A stretch of DNA of 64,000 bases from Chrysogorgia sp. JL179-B06 (GCA_035772405.1 JAYKKM010000080.1:4314501-4378500), one strand, 5' to 3'. Positions 1-10,851 are shown, counted from the stretch's first letter. Translations and numbers: made by a program. The notes: generated by a model from the sequence alone, not told the origin.

Positions 1-550
1 AAGTATCATCTCTATACACGTCCGGAAGGTCTCTATCATACGAACACATCACGTTAATGAAGACTGTGGAGTGGGATAAAGAATCACACTAGTGAATGAA
101 AATATTAACCTACCAAGAAAATCGATGAAAGCCGTCGTTCTACTCTTCACAAATAAGATAAGAACTGACAGCGAGGTGTTCGTCTACCCAAACATAGAGT
201 CGGTGAAACTCACTATTGAAGGTGTACCAAACATGGTCTACAGTCAAGGAATACCGAAATCAAGACTCTGGGGAGAAGCGAAAAGACTATTCGGACAAGG
301 ACTAGACTCCGACCAGCATATGACTGTTCAAAAGTTTTACAAAGACGGTTTCGCTTTGGTTGTTGACCTTAGATCTATCGAAGATAATGTGAAAGTTGCA
401 ACTGGAAAAAGGATCGTGAACACTCAGTCAGGAATATTGATGGAAATCAATAAAGAAGCCACAACAGCGAACGTTATGTGCAGAATATTCGTGCTCTCCG
501 ATGGTCTCGTAAACTTCATCAACAACGATCTACAATCAATACAGTACTAA
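1..550 (+). pseudogene. Major capsid protein, C-terminal part (Polinton copy 1)
   Basis: The coding sequence is open from the window edge to about position 85. It then loses one base relative to the complete copy, hits a stop, and resumes in another frame to 550. The resumed part (about 150 residues) is nearly identical to the C-terminal jelly-roll half of the 412-residue capsid protein at 19552. The 5' part lies outside the window. The one-base loss near 80-95 is seen directly by comparison with 20300-20345. The capsid role is inferred from the family and from the adjacent packaging ATPase. Confidence 0.75.
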
Positions 551-566
551 ACATATAGTATTCTAT

Positions 567-1205
567 ATGAAAACACCTTTTAACATGCTGATTGTTGGTA
601 TGACAGCCTGCGGTAAAACGTACTACCTATTGGATATGATAGAGAAAGATTACATGAATCACTTCGATTTCATCATTCTTATATGCCCAACGTTCGAATG
701 GAATAAGACGTACATAGAGTGGAAATACTTGAGAGACCCAGACTTTATCGCTATCCAGTGTGAGCAAGATAAGGTCAACGTAATCCTTAAATATGTGACC
801 GACACTTATAAAGGTACCAATTCACTAATAATATTAGATGATTGTGCTGGTGGGCAGGATGTTAAAAACAGAACAAGCGAACTAGTTAAACTAGCCTTTA
901 GCGCTAGACACTACAACCTATCCACAATAGTCATAACACAACAACTAACCTCAATTAGTAAACCATATCGTGAGAACATCTCAAAGTTAGTAACATTCTA
1001 CAACCCTAACAGAAACGATATGAAAATTATCGTAGACGATTATCTCAACGGAGTTGATAAAGCAGAAATTCAGAAAATAATAAAACAGTTGAAAGATAAT
1101 GAGTACGCAAGATTGGAGATACTTCTAAGGCATCCATACTCATACGAAATAGTCATTCCGCAAAAACAAAACATATCGTATATTATAGAACATGCCAAGA
1201 CGTAA
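567..1205 (+). CDS. FtsK/A32-type genome-packaging ATPase (Polinton copy 1)
   Basis: This 212-residue P-loop ATPase has a Walker A motif GMTACGKT near residues 11-18 and a Walker B motif LIILDD near residue 88. A downstream ITQQ segment resembles the sensor region of A32-like packaging ATPases. In Polintons and large DNA viruses this family pumps DNA into capsids, and it normally neighbours the capsid gene, as here (16-bp gap). The start ATG follows a TATA-rich stretch (ATATAGTATTCTATATG). The reading frame is intact. The last codons overlap the start of the next gene by 14 bp. Confidence 0.88.
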   Translation: MKTPFNMLIVGMTACGKTYYLLDMIEKDYMNHFDFIILICPTFEWNKTYIEWKYLRDPDFIAIQCEQDKVNVILKYVTDTYKGTNSLIILDDCAGGQDVKNRTSELVKLAFSARHYNLSTIVITQQLTSISKPYRENISKLVTFYNPNRNDMKIIVDDYLNGVDKAEIQKIIKQLKDNEYARLEILLRHPYSYEIVIPQKQNISYIIEHAKT

Positions 1206-1740
1206 GACAAAAAATCCTGAGACAATTGACGAACTCATCGAAGACATACAAGAAGCAGAACAGGAAGTGATCGACGAACCACAAATCGATACACCACAAG
1301 TTGACGACACTCCGCAAACTGACGTAGACAATAAACGAAACGAACTAAAAAGACTCTCAGAAGATGGTGAGATAGGTCAATCCGTCGCCTATATCAAAAA
1401 GGCCTCATCTAAAGTTATCAATAAGATCTATGAAGAATGGGAGGTAAAAAGAATGGAGAAAGCGAACGCGTTCCTATGTGATCTTTTAATAAGTAAGTTC
1501 GCCCACGCGTTAGGAGGGTTCAACGCTATTGAATCACCTGAAAAGCTCGAAAAAGAGTTGATTACTGACCAACTACTTAAAAGAGATGTAGAGAAGATTA
1601 TATCATATATATCCCCCTACCTCCCTTATTTAGGGTTGTTATCAGGTGGACTGACAACTAGTAAACACGTACTAAGTCACATGGCAAGAGGGGAAACCCC
1701 TGAGGGAGAACCTCCGAATGAAGGAGACAGTACTATCTAA
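1192..1740 (+). CDS. Polinton small protein with acidic N-terminus and hydrophobic C-terminal segment (copy 1)
   Basis: A 182-residue protein of unknown function. It has a basic start (MPRRKTK), an acidic Asp/Glu/Gln-rich stretch at about 15-50, a helical middle, and a moderately hydrophobic segment near 140-160 (YLPYLGLLSGGL). The frame is intact here but broken in the homologous gene at 21434-21992. It overlaps the ATPase end by 14 bp. Its position between ATPase and terminus suggests a minor virion or packaging accessory role, which is inference only. Confidence 0.7.
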   Translation: MPRRKTKNPETIDELIEDIQEAEQEVIDEPQIDTPQVDDTPQTDVDNKRNELKRLSEDGEIGQSVAYIKKASSKVINKIYEEWEVKRMEKANAFLCDLLISKFAHALGGFNAIESPEKLEKELITDQLLKRDVEKIISYISPYLPYLGLLSGGLTTSKHVLSHMARGETPEGEPPNEGDSTI

Positions 1741-1789
1741 TTACAACAATTTACAAAACGACCTAAATACATGAGTATATACTAACTTA

Positions 1790-2068
1790 ATGAGTACTGT
1801 AGCCATGAAGAGTAGTGTAGAACGTCGGGAGTCAGTGGAGGAAAAGACAGTGAGACTAAACGAAGACCTCCAATTTATCTACCAGGTAAGAGAGATGAAA
1901 CGACAACTATTCACTAATAGTAGTCTAGAGCGGAAGAAACTAGACGAGAGGTTTAAACATACTGTACTCGGGAAAAGGATGACCAGTCGTAAAAGAGAGT
2001 TGCGGTCTATACGTACTAATACTCGAAAAAATATTTTGGGAAACGTGTGTGACGATTTTCGAGTCTAG
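1790..2068 (+). CDS. Terminus-proximal basic coiled-coil protein (copy 1)
   Basis: A 92-residue highly charged, probably helical protein with the segment SVEEKTVRLNEDLQFIY followed by a basic region containing GKRMTSRKREL. The homologue in the complete copy (22111-22557) carries this module twice in tandem, and this copy carries it once. A TATA-rich stretch (GAGTATATACTAACTTAATG) lies directly before the start. Function is unknown. It is the last gene before the terminal repeat at 2087. Confidence 0.6.
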   Translation: MSTVAMKSSVERRESVEEKTVRLNEDLQFIYQVREMKRQLFTNSSLERKKLDERFKHTVLGKRMTSRKRELRSIRTNTRKNILGNVCDDFRV

Positions 2069-2086
2069 TTTATTTCGTCTCGTTTT

Positions 2087-2188
2087 AGTAGTCTCGAAAG
2101 TGGGGTTAACAGCAAACTTTTTAACATTTTGATTGCGAAGCATGAAAAAATGGAAAAGTGTGCTGGTAGCCCCACTTTCTATACTACT
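2087..2188. repeat. Right terminal repeat of Polinton copy 1
   Basis: The 102-bp terminus begins AGTAGTCTCGAAAGTGGGG and ends CCCCACTTTCTATACTACT, so its two edges are inverted repeats of each other and can fold into a hairpin. It is nearly the same as 22602-22701, the right end of the complete Polinton, with small differences in the loop. This places the element edge at 2188. Confidence 0.85.
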
Positions 2189-2194
2189 ACTATT

Positions 2195-3340
2195 AAAGTG
2201 AGTAAAATGTAAGCCAGGCCCAAGGTGGCATCCAGCCAGGTTGGTCCTGGTTAATCCTATAGACTTGCAGTATCCTTACCACCAGTACTGGTACTCACTA
2301 TATAGGCTGATTATCAAGTATTGCAATTATTCCATTGTGGATGAGGTTGCAAAGTGACCGAGTGAAACAATGGTGATGGATAATTTAAATAAAAGTATGA
2401 AATCTGCCATTCAAAATGTGTATTAACATTTGTTATTCTGCAATATTATAATAAAGCACATAATTTATTGGTATATCTTACTGTACGTAAGGACTATTCA
2501 ATTTCGAGCGAAAGCCCTTCAAAGAGTGATTTCGTGATGTCTGATTGGCGCTTTCTCGATATATCAACAAACCGAAATTCAAATAATCGCTAATCCTAAT
2601 CCAAATCCTAACCCTAAAACTGACTTGGGTTGATGTTATAATAATTTTAAATTTCGGTTGCCATGACGACATACCAAAAGTGAAATGTTCCGACCACAAT
2701 ATCTTTTGAAGTACTAACTCTAAGAACTCATTCTACATATCTAATGAAAGCTTGATTAACAGCCTCTGACATACTTACAAAAATATTTTTGTAACTGATA
2801 GCTAACAGTTTGAAAAAAGCGACGACGCTTGGATTGGATTGACAAACTCCGACTAAATATTTTAGATAATTCAGACGACGATATCTTTTGAACTACTAAC
2901 TCTAGAAAATCATGCTATACATCAAATAAAAGCCTGAATAACATACTCGGACATGTTTGCAAAACTATCTTTGTAACTAATTAACAGATTTAAAAAACCG
3001 AAAACAGGTTTACCTTTAGTTTTGACGCCACGTATAAAACTTGATTTACGAACTTGACATCTTCCGACGACGCTATATTGCATTTTCACAGCCTTTTCAC
3101 GATCTTTTTGAGCTCAAATCTTCATTCAGCGTATAACCCGACAAAACACCTACTTTTCTTTTACGGTCAATTTAAATATTTATAATCCAAATGCAGATAT
3201 TTACCATATTATCTAGTTACCAGGGCCAAATTTTCCGATACCGCGCATGGGCTGTTGATCTTCAATATATATAATTATATAAACTGATCCTAGATCTAGG
3301 AACGGCTTGGATCTCACGTGTAAGGGACTAAACGCCGGTC
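2195..3340. other. Gene-free AT-rich stretch with a diverged 181-bp tandem duplication
   Basis: No coding sequence with recognisable similarity is present. Two diverged copies of one segment start near 2699 and 2880 (both contain ATATCTTTTGAA and CTAACTCTA), giving a period of about 181 bp. A short degenerate CCTAA-like tract lies at 2589-2616. Open frames of 60-75 codons here look incidental. Confidence 0.5.
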
Positions 3341-3344
3341 GATA

Positions 3345-3410
3345 TTATCACCCTCGCCCTCAGGCCTTCGGCCTTCGGCCGGCGCTTCGCGCCGGGCGAG
3401 GGGATAATTA
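3345..3410 (-). other. GC-rich hairpin, candidate 3' terminal hairpin of the Helentron
   Basis: In an AT-rich setting, CCCTCGCCC pairs with GGGCGAGGG around a GC-rich loop that has smaller internal repeats of GGCCTTC and a GCGCTTCGCGC stem. The outer stem continues into ATTATC/GATAAT. It lies about 290 bp after the endonuclease stop on the minus strand, where Helitron-like elements typically keep a short hairpin near the 3' end. The assignment is inference; the hairpin itself is plain in the sequence. Confidence 0.5.
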
Positions 3411-3694
3411 TTTATTCACATTATATAATCCATAATAATTTTTGATAATCACTCATTAAACTTGATACCAAAACAACATATTTACATCTTCAAAACAACA
3501 TATTTGTAACATCAATTGTAAGTTACTAACTTGATAAAAATTCTGCTCTTAGCTTTTCTTGTACATGCCAGTTGAAAAATGAACAGTATTCATATTCATT
3601 ATAAAAAAGTTATTTGTATTACATATTCTATTTGCATTTAATTGTGTCTTTTAATTCATTATATACTTAAATAGCAATATTATTTGTCTGCTCT

Positions 3695-4533
3695 TCATTT
3701 GAATGATACCCAAATTGTTTTATGATCACTGAAATAAGTTTCTAGAATCCCTGAATTTACAGTTTGAGAAGTGGTTTTAGAGAATATATGATCGATAAGA
3801 GTCTTATTATCTGTTGTGTAGTTTGATATTAATTGTACATAGCTATTTTCCCTTACCATTACATTGTACAGAGGTCTTCTATCTGTTTCGCTGAGCCAGT
3901 TTACATTGAAATCTCCAATTATTACACTTTCCTCACCAGCAACTTCAAGGACAATTTCCCTTAATGCTGAACACAGTTGACTAATAAGAACTTTTGGTGA
4001 GCGATACACAGCAACGATTGTCAAGTTTGGATGACTTGTTACTTTGATCATTGTGAATTCTATAAAATTAATGTTGTGGCTGTAAGGAAAACCAGCAACA
4101 AAAGGCACTCTGCTGTATACTGCTGTACCATAATACGGTCGTCCATTGTTTACACAAGAGTCATTACGAAATAACTCAAAACCATTAATGGTGTACATTT
4201 CATTTGGTTCTATCGGATTAAACCTTGTCTCTGTAAATACTACTATATGGCTAGAAACATAATTAAAATCTTTACGAACATCTTCAATGTGTTTATGGAG
4301 TGAACGAGCATTTAAATAGCACAATTTTAAAACTGAATCATCATTTATTTTGTACAATAGAGAGATACAAAGTTGGAGGCTTCTTTCTGTTCTCAACTCT
4401 TCCATTTCATTTAAAACTTAATTTAGGATCAACGGCAATTTTATTTTCGCAAAGGTCAGTGACATATAATCCTTCAATTGTAGTTACTAGGCTCAATGCA
4501 ACATAATGTATGTGGGGAATTTATCTTGTAGTG
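3695..4533 (-). pseudogene. Helentron C-terminal part: helicase motif VI and EEP endonuclease domain
   Basis: Reading leftward from 4533, the translation gives the end of a PIF1-like helicase (IPHIHYVALS, then an ENKIAVDPK segment). After a frame break near 4405 it gives about 236 residues of an endonuclease/exonuclease/phosphatase fold. Family landmarks are LNARSLHKH, FTETR, IGDFNVNW (metal-binding Asp-Asn), DHIF and a final SDHKTIW. In Helentrons this domain is thought to nick DNA. At least one stop (about 4522) and one frameshift separate it from the helicase part at 25719. The Kolobok TTAA site lies at 4534-4537. Confidence 0.8.
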
Positions 4534-4537
4534 TTAA

Positions 4538-4751
4538 AGGGGAACTCCACTCCCGAGACAAGTTACGTTTATATAAAATATCTTACCTTTATTAAGTTGA
4601 TCCTGAAGTATCTCTGTCTGAATATTTATATTGAAGGAGAAATAGCTCGCCAAAGTTCGCGATTTTTGTAAATTTCGACGCCATGTTGTTCTTTTCCGTG
4701 CAGACGCGGATTTGTCAGCGCCCTCACTTTGTGACGTCAGTGCGTGCTTCT
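4538..4751 (+). repeat. Left terminal inverted repeat of Kolobok-1
   Basis: This segment matches the reverse complement of 25519-25714 for 196 bp. The match then continues (GTGACGTCAGTGCGTGCTTCT) on the far side of the MITE near 25268-25298. It begins AGGGGAACTCCACTCC. Confidence 0.88.
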
Positions 4752-5186
4752 TGTGCATAAATTTATCGCGGGAAATGTAAAACACATACTAGCTAACTAG
4801 TGCGCTTTCACAAATCGCAAATTCAAAGCAAAATTTAAAACAAAATGCCACATTGTACGGTGCCTTTGTGTACAAATGGTAGTAGAAAGACCAAAGGAAC
4901 AGATATAAGTTACCACAGGTTGCCAAATGGGCCCCTCAAAAGTATTTGGCTACGGAATTCGCGTCGAGAGAATCCTCGTGAACACAGCAACACGTACGTC
5001 TGTAGTGAACATTTTACACCGGATTGTTTTGAACCTGCTGTTGAAATAATTCCTGGGTTTAAGAAGCATAAGCATCTAAAACCGTCTGCAGTACCAACTA
5101 TATTCGCCTTTCCGACAAAGTTTAATGGGAACAGGACTAGAGCCTCAAGTTTAAAGCAAATACGAAGTCGAGCTACTAAGGTTTGA

Positions 5187-5514
5187 TGATTTTTTTGTGT
5201 TCGCTTATTTTATGTTTTAAATTCTTTACGAAATTCAACCTGCCTTTGCCTAATAATATAATACCAATTTTAATTATATTTACAATATGTACACAATACA
5301 GGTAAAATATAGTCTCTTATAATGATCTTTGGTACTATATATACAACCTATAATATATTATATGTATATTTATATACATGTATGTACAACATGTCTAAAG
5401 TACACTAGGGTTACAAATTTGGTAAAGTCAGAAAACATAAAGGACAGGAGGTTATTGATTATTGGTGCATATCTGCTACAGTATCCATATTTTGGTTTTG
5501 CTTCACATTATCAA
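5187..5514 (+). other. Intron-like AT-rich segment of the Kolobok-1 transposase gene
   Basis: Between the THAP exon and the acidic exon lies AT-rich sequence with stops in all useful frames. A plausible acceptor (TTATCAAG) sits just before the next coding segment near 5514. No other feature is seen. Confidence 0.5.
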
Positions 5515-5760
5515 GGTTTCAACATTGTTAGAAGAACCAATTTCTGATGATTCACCTGGACCATTTTGCACAGATGAAAAAATGGACACTTGTAATGATG
5601 ACCTAACCAATTGTTTAGACCTGAATGCTGAAAACCAAAAAGTTACTGAAAACAAGGAAGTTCAGACAGATGTTGTGAACATAAAGATGTTCAGAACAGT
5701 TGCAACCCAAACTGAAAATGTCCATGTAGAAACAGGATCTCACATACACCCTGATGATGT

Positions 5761-5766
5761 TAACCA
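5761..5766. other. Polinton target-site duplication, left copy (TAACCA)
   Basis: TAACCA directly precedes the terminal AG of the Polinton and is repeated exactly at 22702-22707 after the terminal CT. Polintons duplicate 6 bp. Removing the element and one copy makes the Kolobok exon reading frame continuous. Confidence 0.93.
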
Positions 5767-5983
5767 AGTAGTATAGAAAGTGGGGCTACCGGCGCATTTT
5801 TCCATTTTTCATGTCTCAACTTTTTTCTCTAGGTAACTAGACACTTTTTCCGTTTTTGGATTCTGCATATAACTTTCGAGCAAATATGCAGAATCCAAAA
5901 ACGGAAAAAGTGTCTAGTTCCCTAGAGAAGTTGAGACATTCAAATGGAAAAAGTTCGCCGTTAGCCCCACTTTCGAGACTACT
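5767..5983. repeat. Left terminal repeat of the Polinton: nested long hairpin
   Basis: The outer edge (AGTAGTATAGAAAGTGGGG) is the inverse of the inner edge (CCCCACTTTCGAGACTACT, ending 5983). Between them a second near-perfect inverted repeat (about 5819-5870 against 5885-5935, containing CTAGACACTTTTTCCG) makes almost the whole 217 bp one long foldback. The right end shares the outer and inner edges but lacks the central foldback, so that part is extra. Confidence 0.88.
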
Positions 5984-8900
5984 AATAGACGATGTGTCGC
6001 ATGGTTTGGGGAGTCAGAGACGTGTCTCAGCTAGTAGGCTACAGAGTGAGGTGTCTGAACGTGAGGCTGCTGTGGGTGAGGATGTCGCTCGTGACAAGAC
6101 TGTGTCAAGCAATATTACACATGATCCTGGTATGGGTTTTGTTCCAACTAGTGAGTTGAGTGGGACTCATAATTCGAAAGGGTCTAAGGACTTGGCTATA
6201 TTTAATAATAAAACGACTCTTATGAGAAGGTCTGGACGTAAACGTGACTCTGTTGTGGGTGGTAATGTCGCTCGTAGTGGTATACTATTGAGTGGTGGTG
6301 CACGTGATCCTGCTATAGGTTCTGGTAATTTAGTTATACCGAATATTAAGATGAGTTTTCTAGAGAGGATGTCTAGCTATCTAGCTGACGCTAAAGCATT
6401 GGGGTATAAGTGGATGGACCTTATTAGAAGGGGATCTAGAGAGAACGTTATTAATAGAGTCACCAGAGTTAGGGAGGTCAGAAAGGCTAGACGTGATCTT
6501 AGACGATATGTGAGGAGGTCACAACTAGGTCAGGAAGCGTCAGACAAAGAGTACGAGAGAGTCACTAGTCTTATTGCTAAGATGAAACGTCCTACTGTAG
6601 TGCAAAGGAGAGTCGCTCTTAAAGGGTACACCAAGTCGTATAGTGTTGAGGTGGTCTACAATAAGGATCCATTAAAACAACTAGTCAATACTAGAGGAGT
6701 AGTGGGCTCGACTTTACAGAAAGAGTTAGAGAGACTGAGAGGTTTAAAGTTTTCTGAGATATTGAAAGTGACTCTAGAGAAACAAATTGGTGATGGAGAG
6801 TCTGTGTTTAAGACAGCCTTCTTCCATAGCGTAATCAAAACAGTGATTAGTAGTGTTGATATTAGTGGGACTACAAAGCAATCTAGTGAGGAGATAGTAA
6901 ATCGTATTGCTGTGTGGTTGTCAGAGGGGTCTGGGTGGGTTGTGGATAATATTGATGATCACTTTATTAATGTAGTGGTGTATGAGCCTCTTAAAGGATC
7001 GAGTTATATTGAGCTACCAGAAGAGTTGAAGAACGCGTCTAAAGGTTTGATTAATATAAAGAACAACGATGACAAGTGTTTTATGTGGTGTCACGTGTTT
7101 CACAAGTGTCCTATAGGAAAGGATCCGCAGAGAGTGTCGAAGCATAAGAAGAACGTAGGTTCTGTGAACTATGAAGGAGTGAGATTTCCAGTTAATACAA
7201 AACAGTACAACAAGATAGAGAGGCAGAACGGTACTAGTATCAACGTGTTTGGGTACGAGGACAAGCAGCCATTCCCTATTTACGTTTCTGAGGAGAAGTA
7301 CGAGGATCATATGGACCTGCTACTTATAACTAGTGGTAGTAAACGACATTACGTATACATCAAAGACTTTGATAGGTTTATGTGCGGTCAGTCTAAACAC
7401 AAGTGTCGCAAGAACTTCTGTAGGTACTGTCTCCAATGTTTTACTACCAGTAAGATTCTAGAGAAACACAAGGAGGTTTGTATGGTGATAAATGGCAAGC
7501 AAGCGATCAAGATGCCAGATGAAGGAGACAACACTCTTGAGTATAACAATTACCACAAACAATTAGAAGTGCCGTTCGTAATATACGCAGACTTCGAGGC
7601 TATCACAGAGAAGATAGACAACGTGACACCACTCACAGGATCGTACACTAGCGAGTATCAAAGACACACGGACTGTGGGTATGGGTACAAAGTAGTGTGC
7701 TGTTATGATGATAAATATAGTAAACCAGTAGAGATGTTTCGAGGTGAGAACGCGGTTAGGAAGTTCATGAAAAAGATGCTAGAGGAGGTTAAATACTGCA
7801 AGAAAGTCAGGAAGGAGCATTTTAATGAGGACATGGTGTTGACCGTAGCTGATAAGGTTAACTTCAAGGAAGCGACTAAATGTCACATTTGTGACGTAAA
7901 GTATAAACGTAGAGACGTGAGAGTTAGAGATCATTGTCATGTCACTGGTAAATATAGAGGTTCAGCGCATCAGTTGTGCAATAGGAACTATAGATTGACT
8001 GGTAAGATACCTGTCATATTTCACAATCTAAGAGGATACGATAGCCACTTCATAATGCAAGAGATAGGCAAGCTAGGTCAGAAAATCAACGTCATACCAA
8101 ATAATATGGAGAAATATATGGCATTCATGTTAGGTAAACATCTAGTGTTTCTAGATAGTTTCCAATTCATGAGCTCTAGTCTAGTCAACCTAGTAAACAA
8201 CCTACCAAGAGATTGTCTTAAGTACACGTCCGAAGTATTTCAAGGTAAGGAGTTAGAGTTGATGTCACGAAAGGGTGTGTACCCATATGACTATATGGAT
8301 AGTTTCGATAAGTTCGAAGACATAAAGCTACCCTCAAAGGAGAGCTTCTACAGTGTGCTAAATGACGAACATATATCAGACGCTGATTATGAACACGCAC
8401 AAGAAGTGTGGAAGACGTTCGACTTGAATAGTATGGGTGAGTACCATGATGTGTACCTCAAGACTGATGTGTTACTATTGTCTGACGTGTTTGAGAACTT
8501 CAGAAAGACTTGCAAGCAGTACTACCAACTAGATCCTTGTCACTACTTCACATCACCAGGACTATCATGGGGACGCTGCTCTAAAGATGACAGGAGTGAA
8601 ACTTGAGTTGATGACTGATATCGACATGTTTCAGTTTATTGAGAAAGGAATGCGAGGTGGCGTCTCTTGTATCACGCATAGATATGGTAAGGCCAATAAT
8701 AAATATATGAAGGACTATGATAGTAGTAAACCATCGAAACACATCGTATACCTAGATGCGAATAACCTTTACGGTTGGGCTATGTGTCAGTACCTACCGA
8801 CTGGTGGATTCGAGTGGGTCGAGAAGTTCGATCTTAACGAATATAAGGATGACTCAAGCAAAGGAGTTACACGATCTTCACAACGACTATCCTTTAGCCC

Positions 8901-9964
8901 CTGAGAGGATGAAAGTAAGTAGTGATATGTTGTCAAACTATTGTAAGACAATCCAAAACAAGTTTAAGATATCTGTGGGAGAGGTTGCAAAACTTGTACC
9001 TAACCTAAACGGTAAGAGTAAGTACGTCGTTCACTATAGAAACCTACAATTATACAAGAGTTTGGGAATGAAGGTTAAGAAGATACATAGAGTACTTCAG
9101 TTCGATCAGTCACCATGGCTCAAGCAATATATCGACTTTAATACAGACAAGAGGACCCAAGCGAAGAACGACTTTGAGAAGGATTTCTTCAAGCTTATGA
9201 ACAATAGTGTATTCGGAAAGACTATGGAGAATCTGCGAAAGCGTGTGAACGTGGAGTTAGTGACAGACGAGGAAAAGCTGAAGAAACTAACGTCGAAACC
9301 AACCTTTGTAAGCAGTAAGATATTTGACAATAACTTGGTAGCAGTTCACAAGATCAAAGAGATACTAACTCTAAATAGACCAGCATATGTGGGTATGTGT
9401 ATTCTAGACCTATCGAAGACATTTATGTATGACTTCCACTACAACAACGTCAAAAAGAAGTATGGCAGCAAAGCCAAACTACTATTCACAGACACTGATA
9501 GTATAATGTATGAGATCAAGACGGAAGATGTGTACAAAGACATGTACGCTAACAAGGAAGTGTTCGACTTCAGTGGATATGACAAGTCATCTCCCTACTT
9601 CGACCTAACTAACAAGAAGGTTATTGGTAAAATGAAGGACGAGACATTAGGAGTCCCAATCGTTGAGTTCGTTGGTTTAAGGTCGAAAATGTATAGCTAC
9701 ATAAAAGAAGACGGAAAGGGTGGGAAGACTGCTAAAGGTATCAAGAAGAGTACCATTAGAAACAACATAAGACACGACAACTATAAAAGTGTCCTGACAA
9801 ATGGTGAGCAAATGTCTCACATAATTAAAACTATTCGCAGCAAGAGCCACCGACTAGGAAGCTACGAAATAAGTAAGATATCCTTGAGCTGCTTTGACGA
9901 CAAACGACATATACTACCAGATGGTGTGTCTAGCTATGCGTATGGACATTACAAAATAGTTTAA
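5856..9964 (+). pseudogene. POLB: Protein-primed family B DNA polymerase (Polinton POLB), frame broken
   Basis: The gene copies the element's DNA from a protein primer. The first segment (to 8606) holds a Cys/His finger region near 7383-7485, the ExoI motif YADFEA (about 7583), an HNH-like cluster (CHICDVKY...DHCH, about 7882-7950), ExoII NLRGYDSHF (about 8024) and ExoIII LKTDVLLL (about 8456). The second (8587-8904) has polymerase motif A, DANNLYGW. The third (to 9964) has motif B, NNSVFGKT, and motif C, FTDTDS. The frame is lost once through an extra G at 8569-8572 and again near 8850-8875, where a short stretch also seems missing. The true start is uncertain: the first 40-odd codons lie inside the terminal repeat. 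Confidence 0.92.
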
Positions 9965-9966
9965 AA

Positions 9967-10146
9967 TCAGATGCTCAAATTTCTCAAATGCTTTTTGGTC
10001 TCCAGGTGTCTATATTTAGAGGTCACATGGTATGACTGATCACATGTCTCACACACCCACTTGTGAGTTCTCATCCACTCTTTAGTTTGCGCTCTGGATG
10101 CTACTAAAGCTTCTTCTTTGGTTTGGTAAATTCTTGGTCTTGCCAT
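9967..10146 (-). CDS. Small single C2H2-like zinc-finger protein, 59 aa
   Basis: A 59-residue minus-strand gene, convergent with POLB (2-bp gap). It encodes one finger: Cys32, Cys35, His47 and His53, in the segment VCETCDQSYHVTSKYRHLE, preceded by a basic helix. Its ATG shares a base with the stop of the gene before it (TAATG), and the TATA-rich stretch AGTAATATATAATG lies just upstream. This suggests a DNA- or RNA-binding accessory or regulator. Function is inferred only from the finger. Confidence 0.6.
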   Translation of the reverse strand: MARPRIYQTKEEALVASRAQTKEWMRTHKWVCETCDQSYHVTSKYRHLETKKHLRNLSI

Positions 10147-10778
10147 TATATATTACTATATATTTTATTTACCCACTCGTTGTAGTATGGATCTTCTCTT
10201 CCGTCCCAACCTAGATCCTTGTATACTACATTATACAGGTTATACTCGAATCGTGCCTTGACCTTACCAGGTTTGAGGTCGTTAAGACTACCTCTCAACT
10301 CTATACCTCTTCTAGAGCATATTCTTATGATATAGAAAATATATTTCGATATATTCTTGACAACTAGTTTGTTTCTTTTAAGAGACCATATTATCTCTAT
10401 AAAATCACTGACCACTATTGGTATGTCATTCTCGTTAACTAGTCTTTTGCTAGTCAACATTCTCTCTAGCCACTTACTATAACTATGAGTCGATTTCTTG
10501 TACATCCAAATGTTAGGTACGAAGTTTCTCACGCGTCCATAGGTAGTCTCTCCACACTTGTCACAACTAAACACACCGTCTTCGGTTTGGGTTCTGTGGT
10601 TACTACACTCGTAACAGTATGTGGTGTCGTTCCACTTTTTTGGTTTTGCGTCTCTACTTCCGTTCTTGATCTCGTCCAATGTGTACCCTAATGTAGTACC
10701 ACTCCACTTTTTTGACGTCTCAATCTCGTCCAACGTATACCCAGCATAGAACATTCTCATTGTGCGTTCGTCAACCAT
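10146..10778 (-). CDS. Zinc-ribbon protein, possible VLTF3-like late transcription factor
   Basis: 210 residues. The N-terminus holds two copies of GYTLDEI (residues 13-19 and 31-37). A zinc ribbon follows (Cys55, Cys58, Cys72, Cys75; YCYEC...SCDKCGE) and then a helical domain of about 130 residues. A ribbon followed by this kind of helical domain resembles poxvirus late transcription factor 3 homologues of large DNA viruses. The match is by overall layout, not confirmed by alignment. If right, it would direct late transcription from the TATA-rich start-proximal motifs of this element. The start follows ATAGTATAGTAACTTAGATG. Confidence 0.45.
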   Translation of the reverse strand: MVDERTMRMFYAGYTLDEIETSKKWSGTTLGYTLDEIKNGSRDAKPKKWNDTTYCYECSNHRTQTEDGVFSCDKCGETTYGRVRNFVPNIWMYKKSTHSYSKWLERMLTSKRLVNENDIPIVVSDFIEIIWSLKRNKLVVKNISKYIFYIIRICSRRGIELRGSLNDLKPGKVKARFEYNLYNVVYKDLGWDGREDPYYNEWVNKIYSNI

Positions 10779-10851
10779 CTAAGTTACTATACTATATGTA
10801 TCTTTAGACTATAGTGTGGTAACTTAAGTGTCGCTCTAGAGTGCGTAATAG

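Larger units (their letters stand above)
1..2188 (+). mobile_element. Right-hand part of a Polinton/Maverick (copy 1), truncated by the window edge
   Basis: The segment carries, in order, the 3' part of a capsid gene, a packaging ATPase, a hydrophobic-tail protein and a coiled-coil protein, then a terminal repeat at 2087-2188. The order and sequences match the right end of the complete Polinton at 19.5-22.7 kb in the same orientation. The terminus ends in CT like the complete copy. The next six bases (ACTATT, 2189-2194) would be the target duplication, but the left end lies outside the window, so this cannot be confirmed. Genes in this copy are mostly intact, which makes it a useful reference for breaks in the complete copy. 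Confidence 0.88.

Noticed and set aside
3345..3410. Rho-independent terminator
   Set aside because: No bacterial gene context and no T tract; it fits a Helitron-type hairpin better.
5856..5983. N-terminal 43 residues of the polymerase as real protein
   Set aside because: They are encoded by the terminal repeat, so the open frame there is probably fortuitous; the true start is likely downstream.
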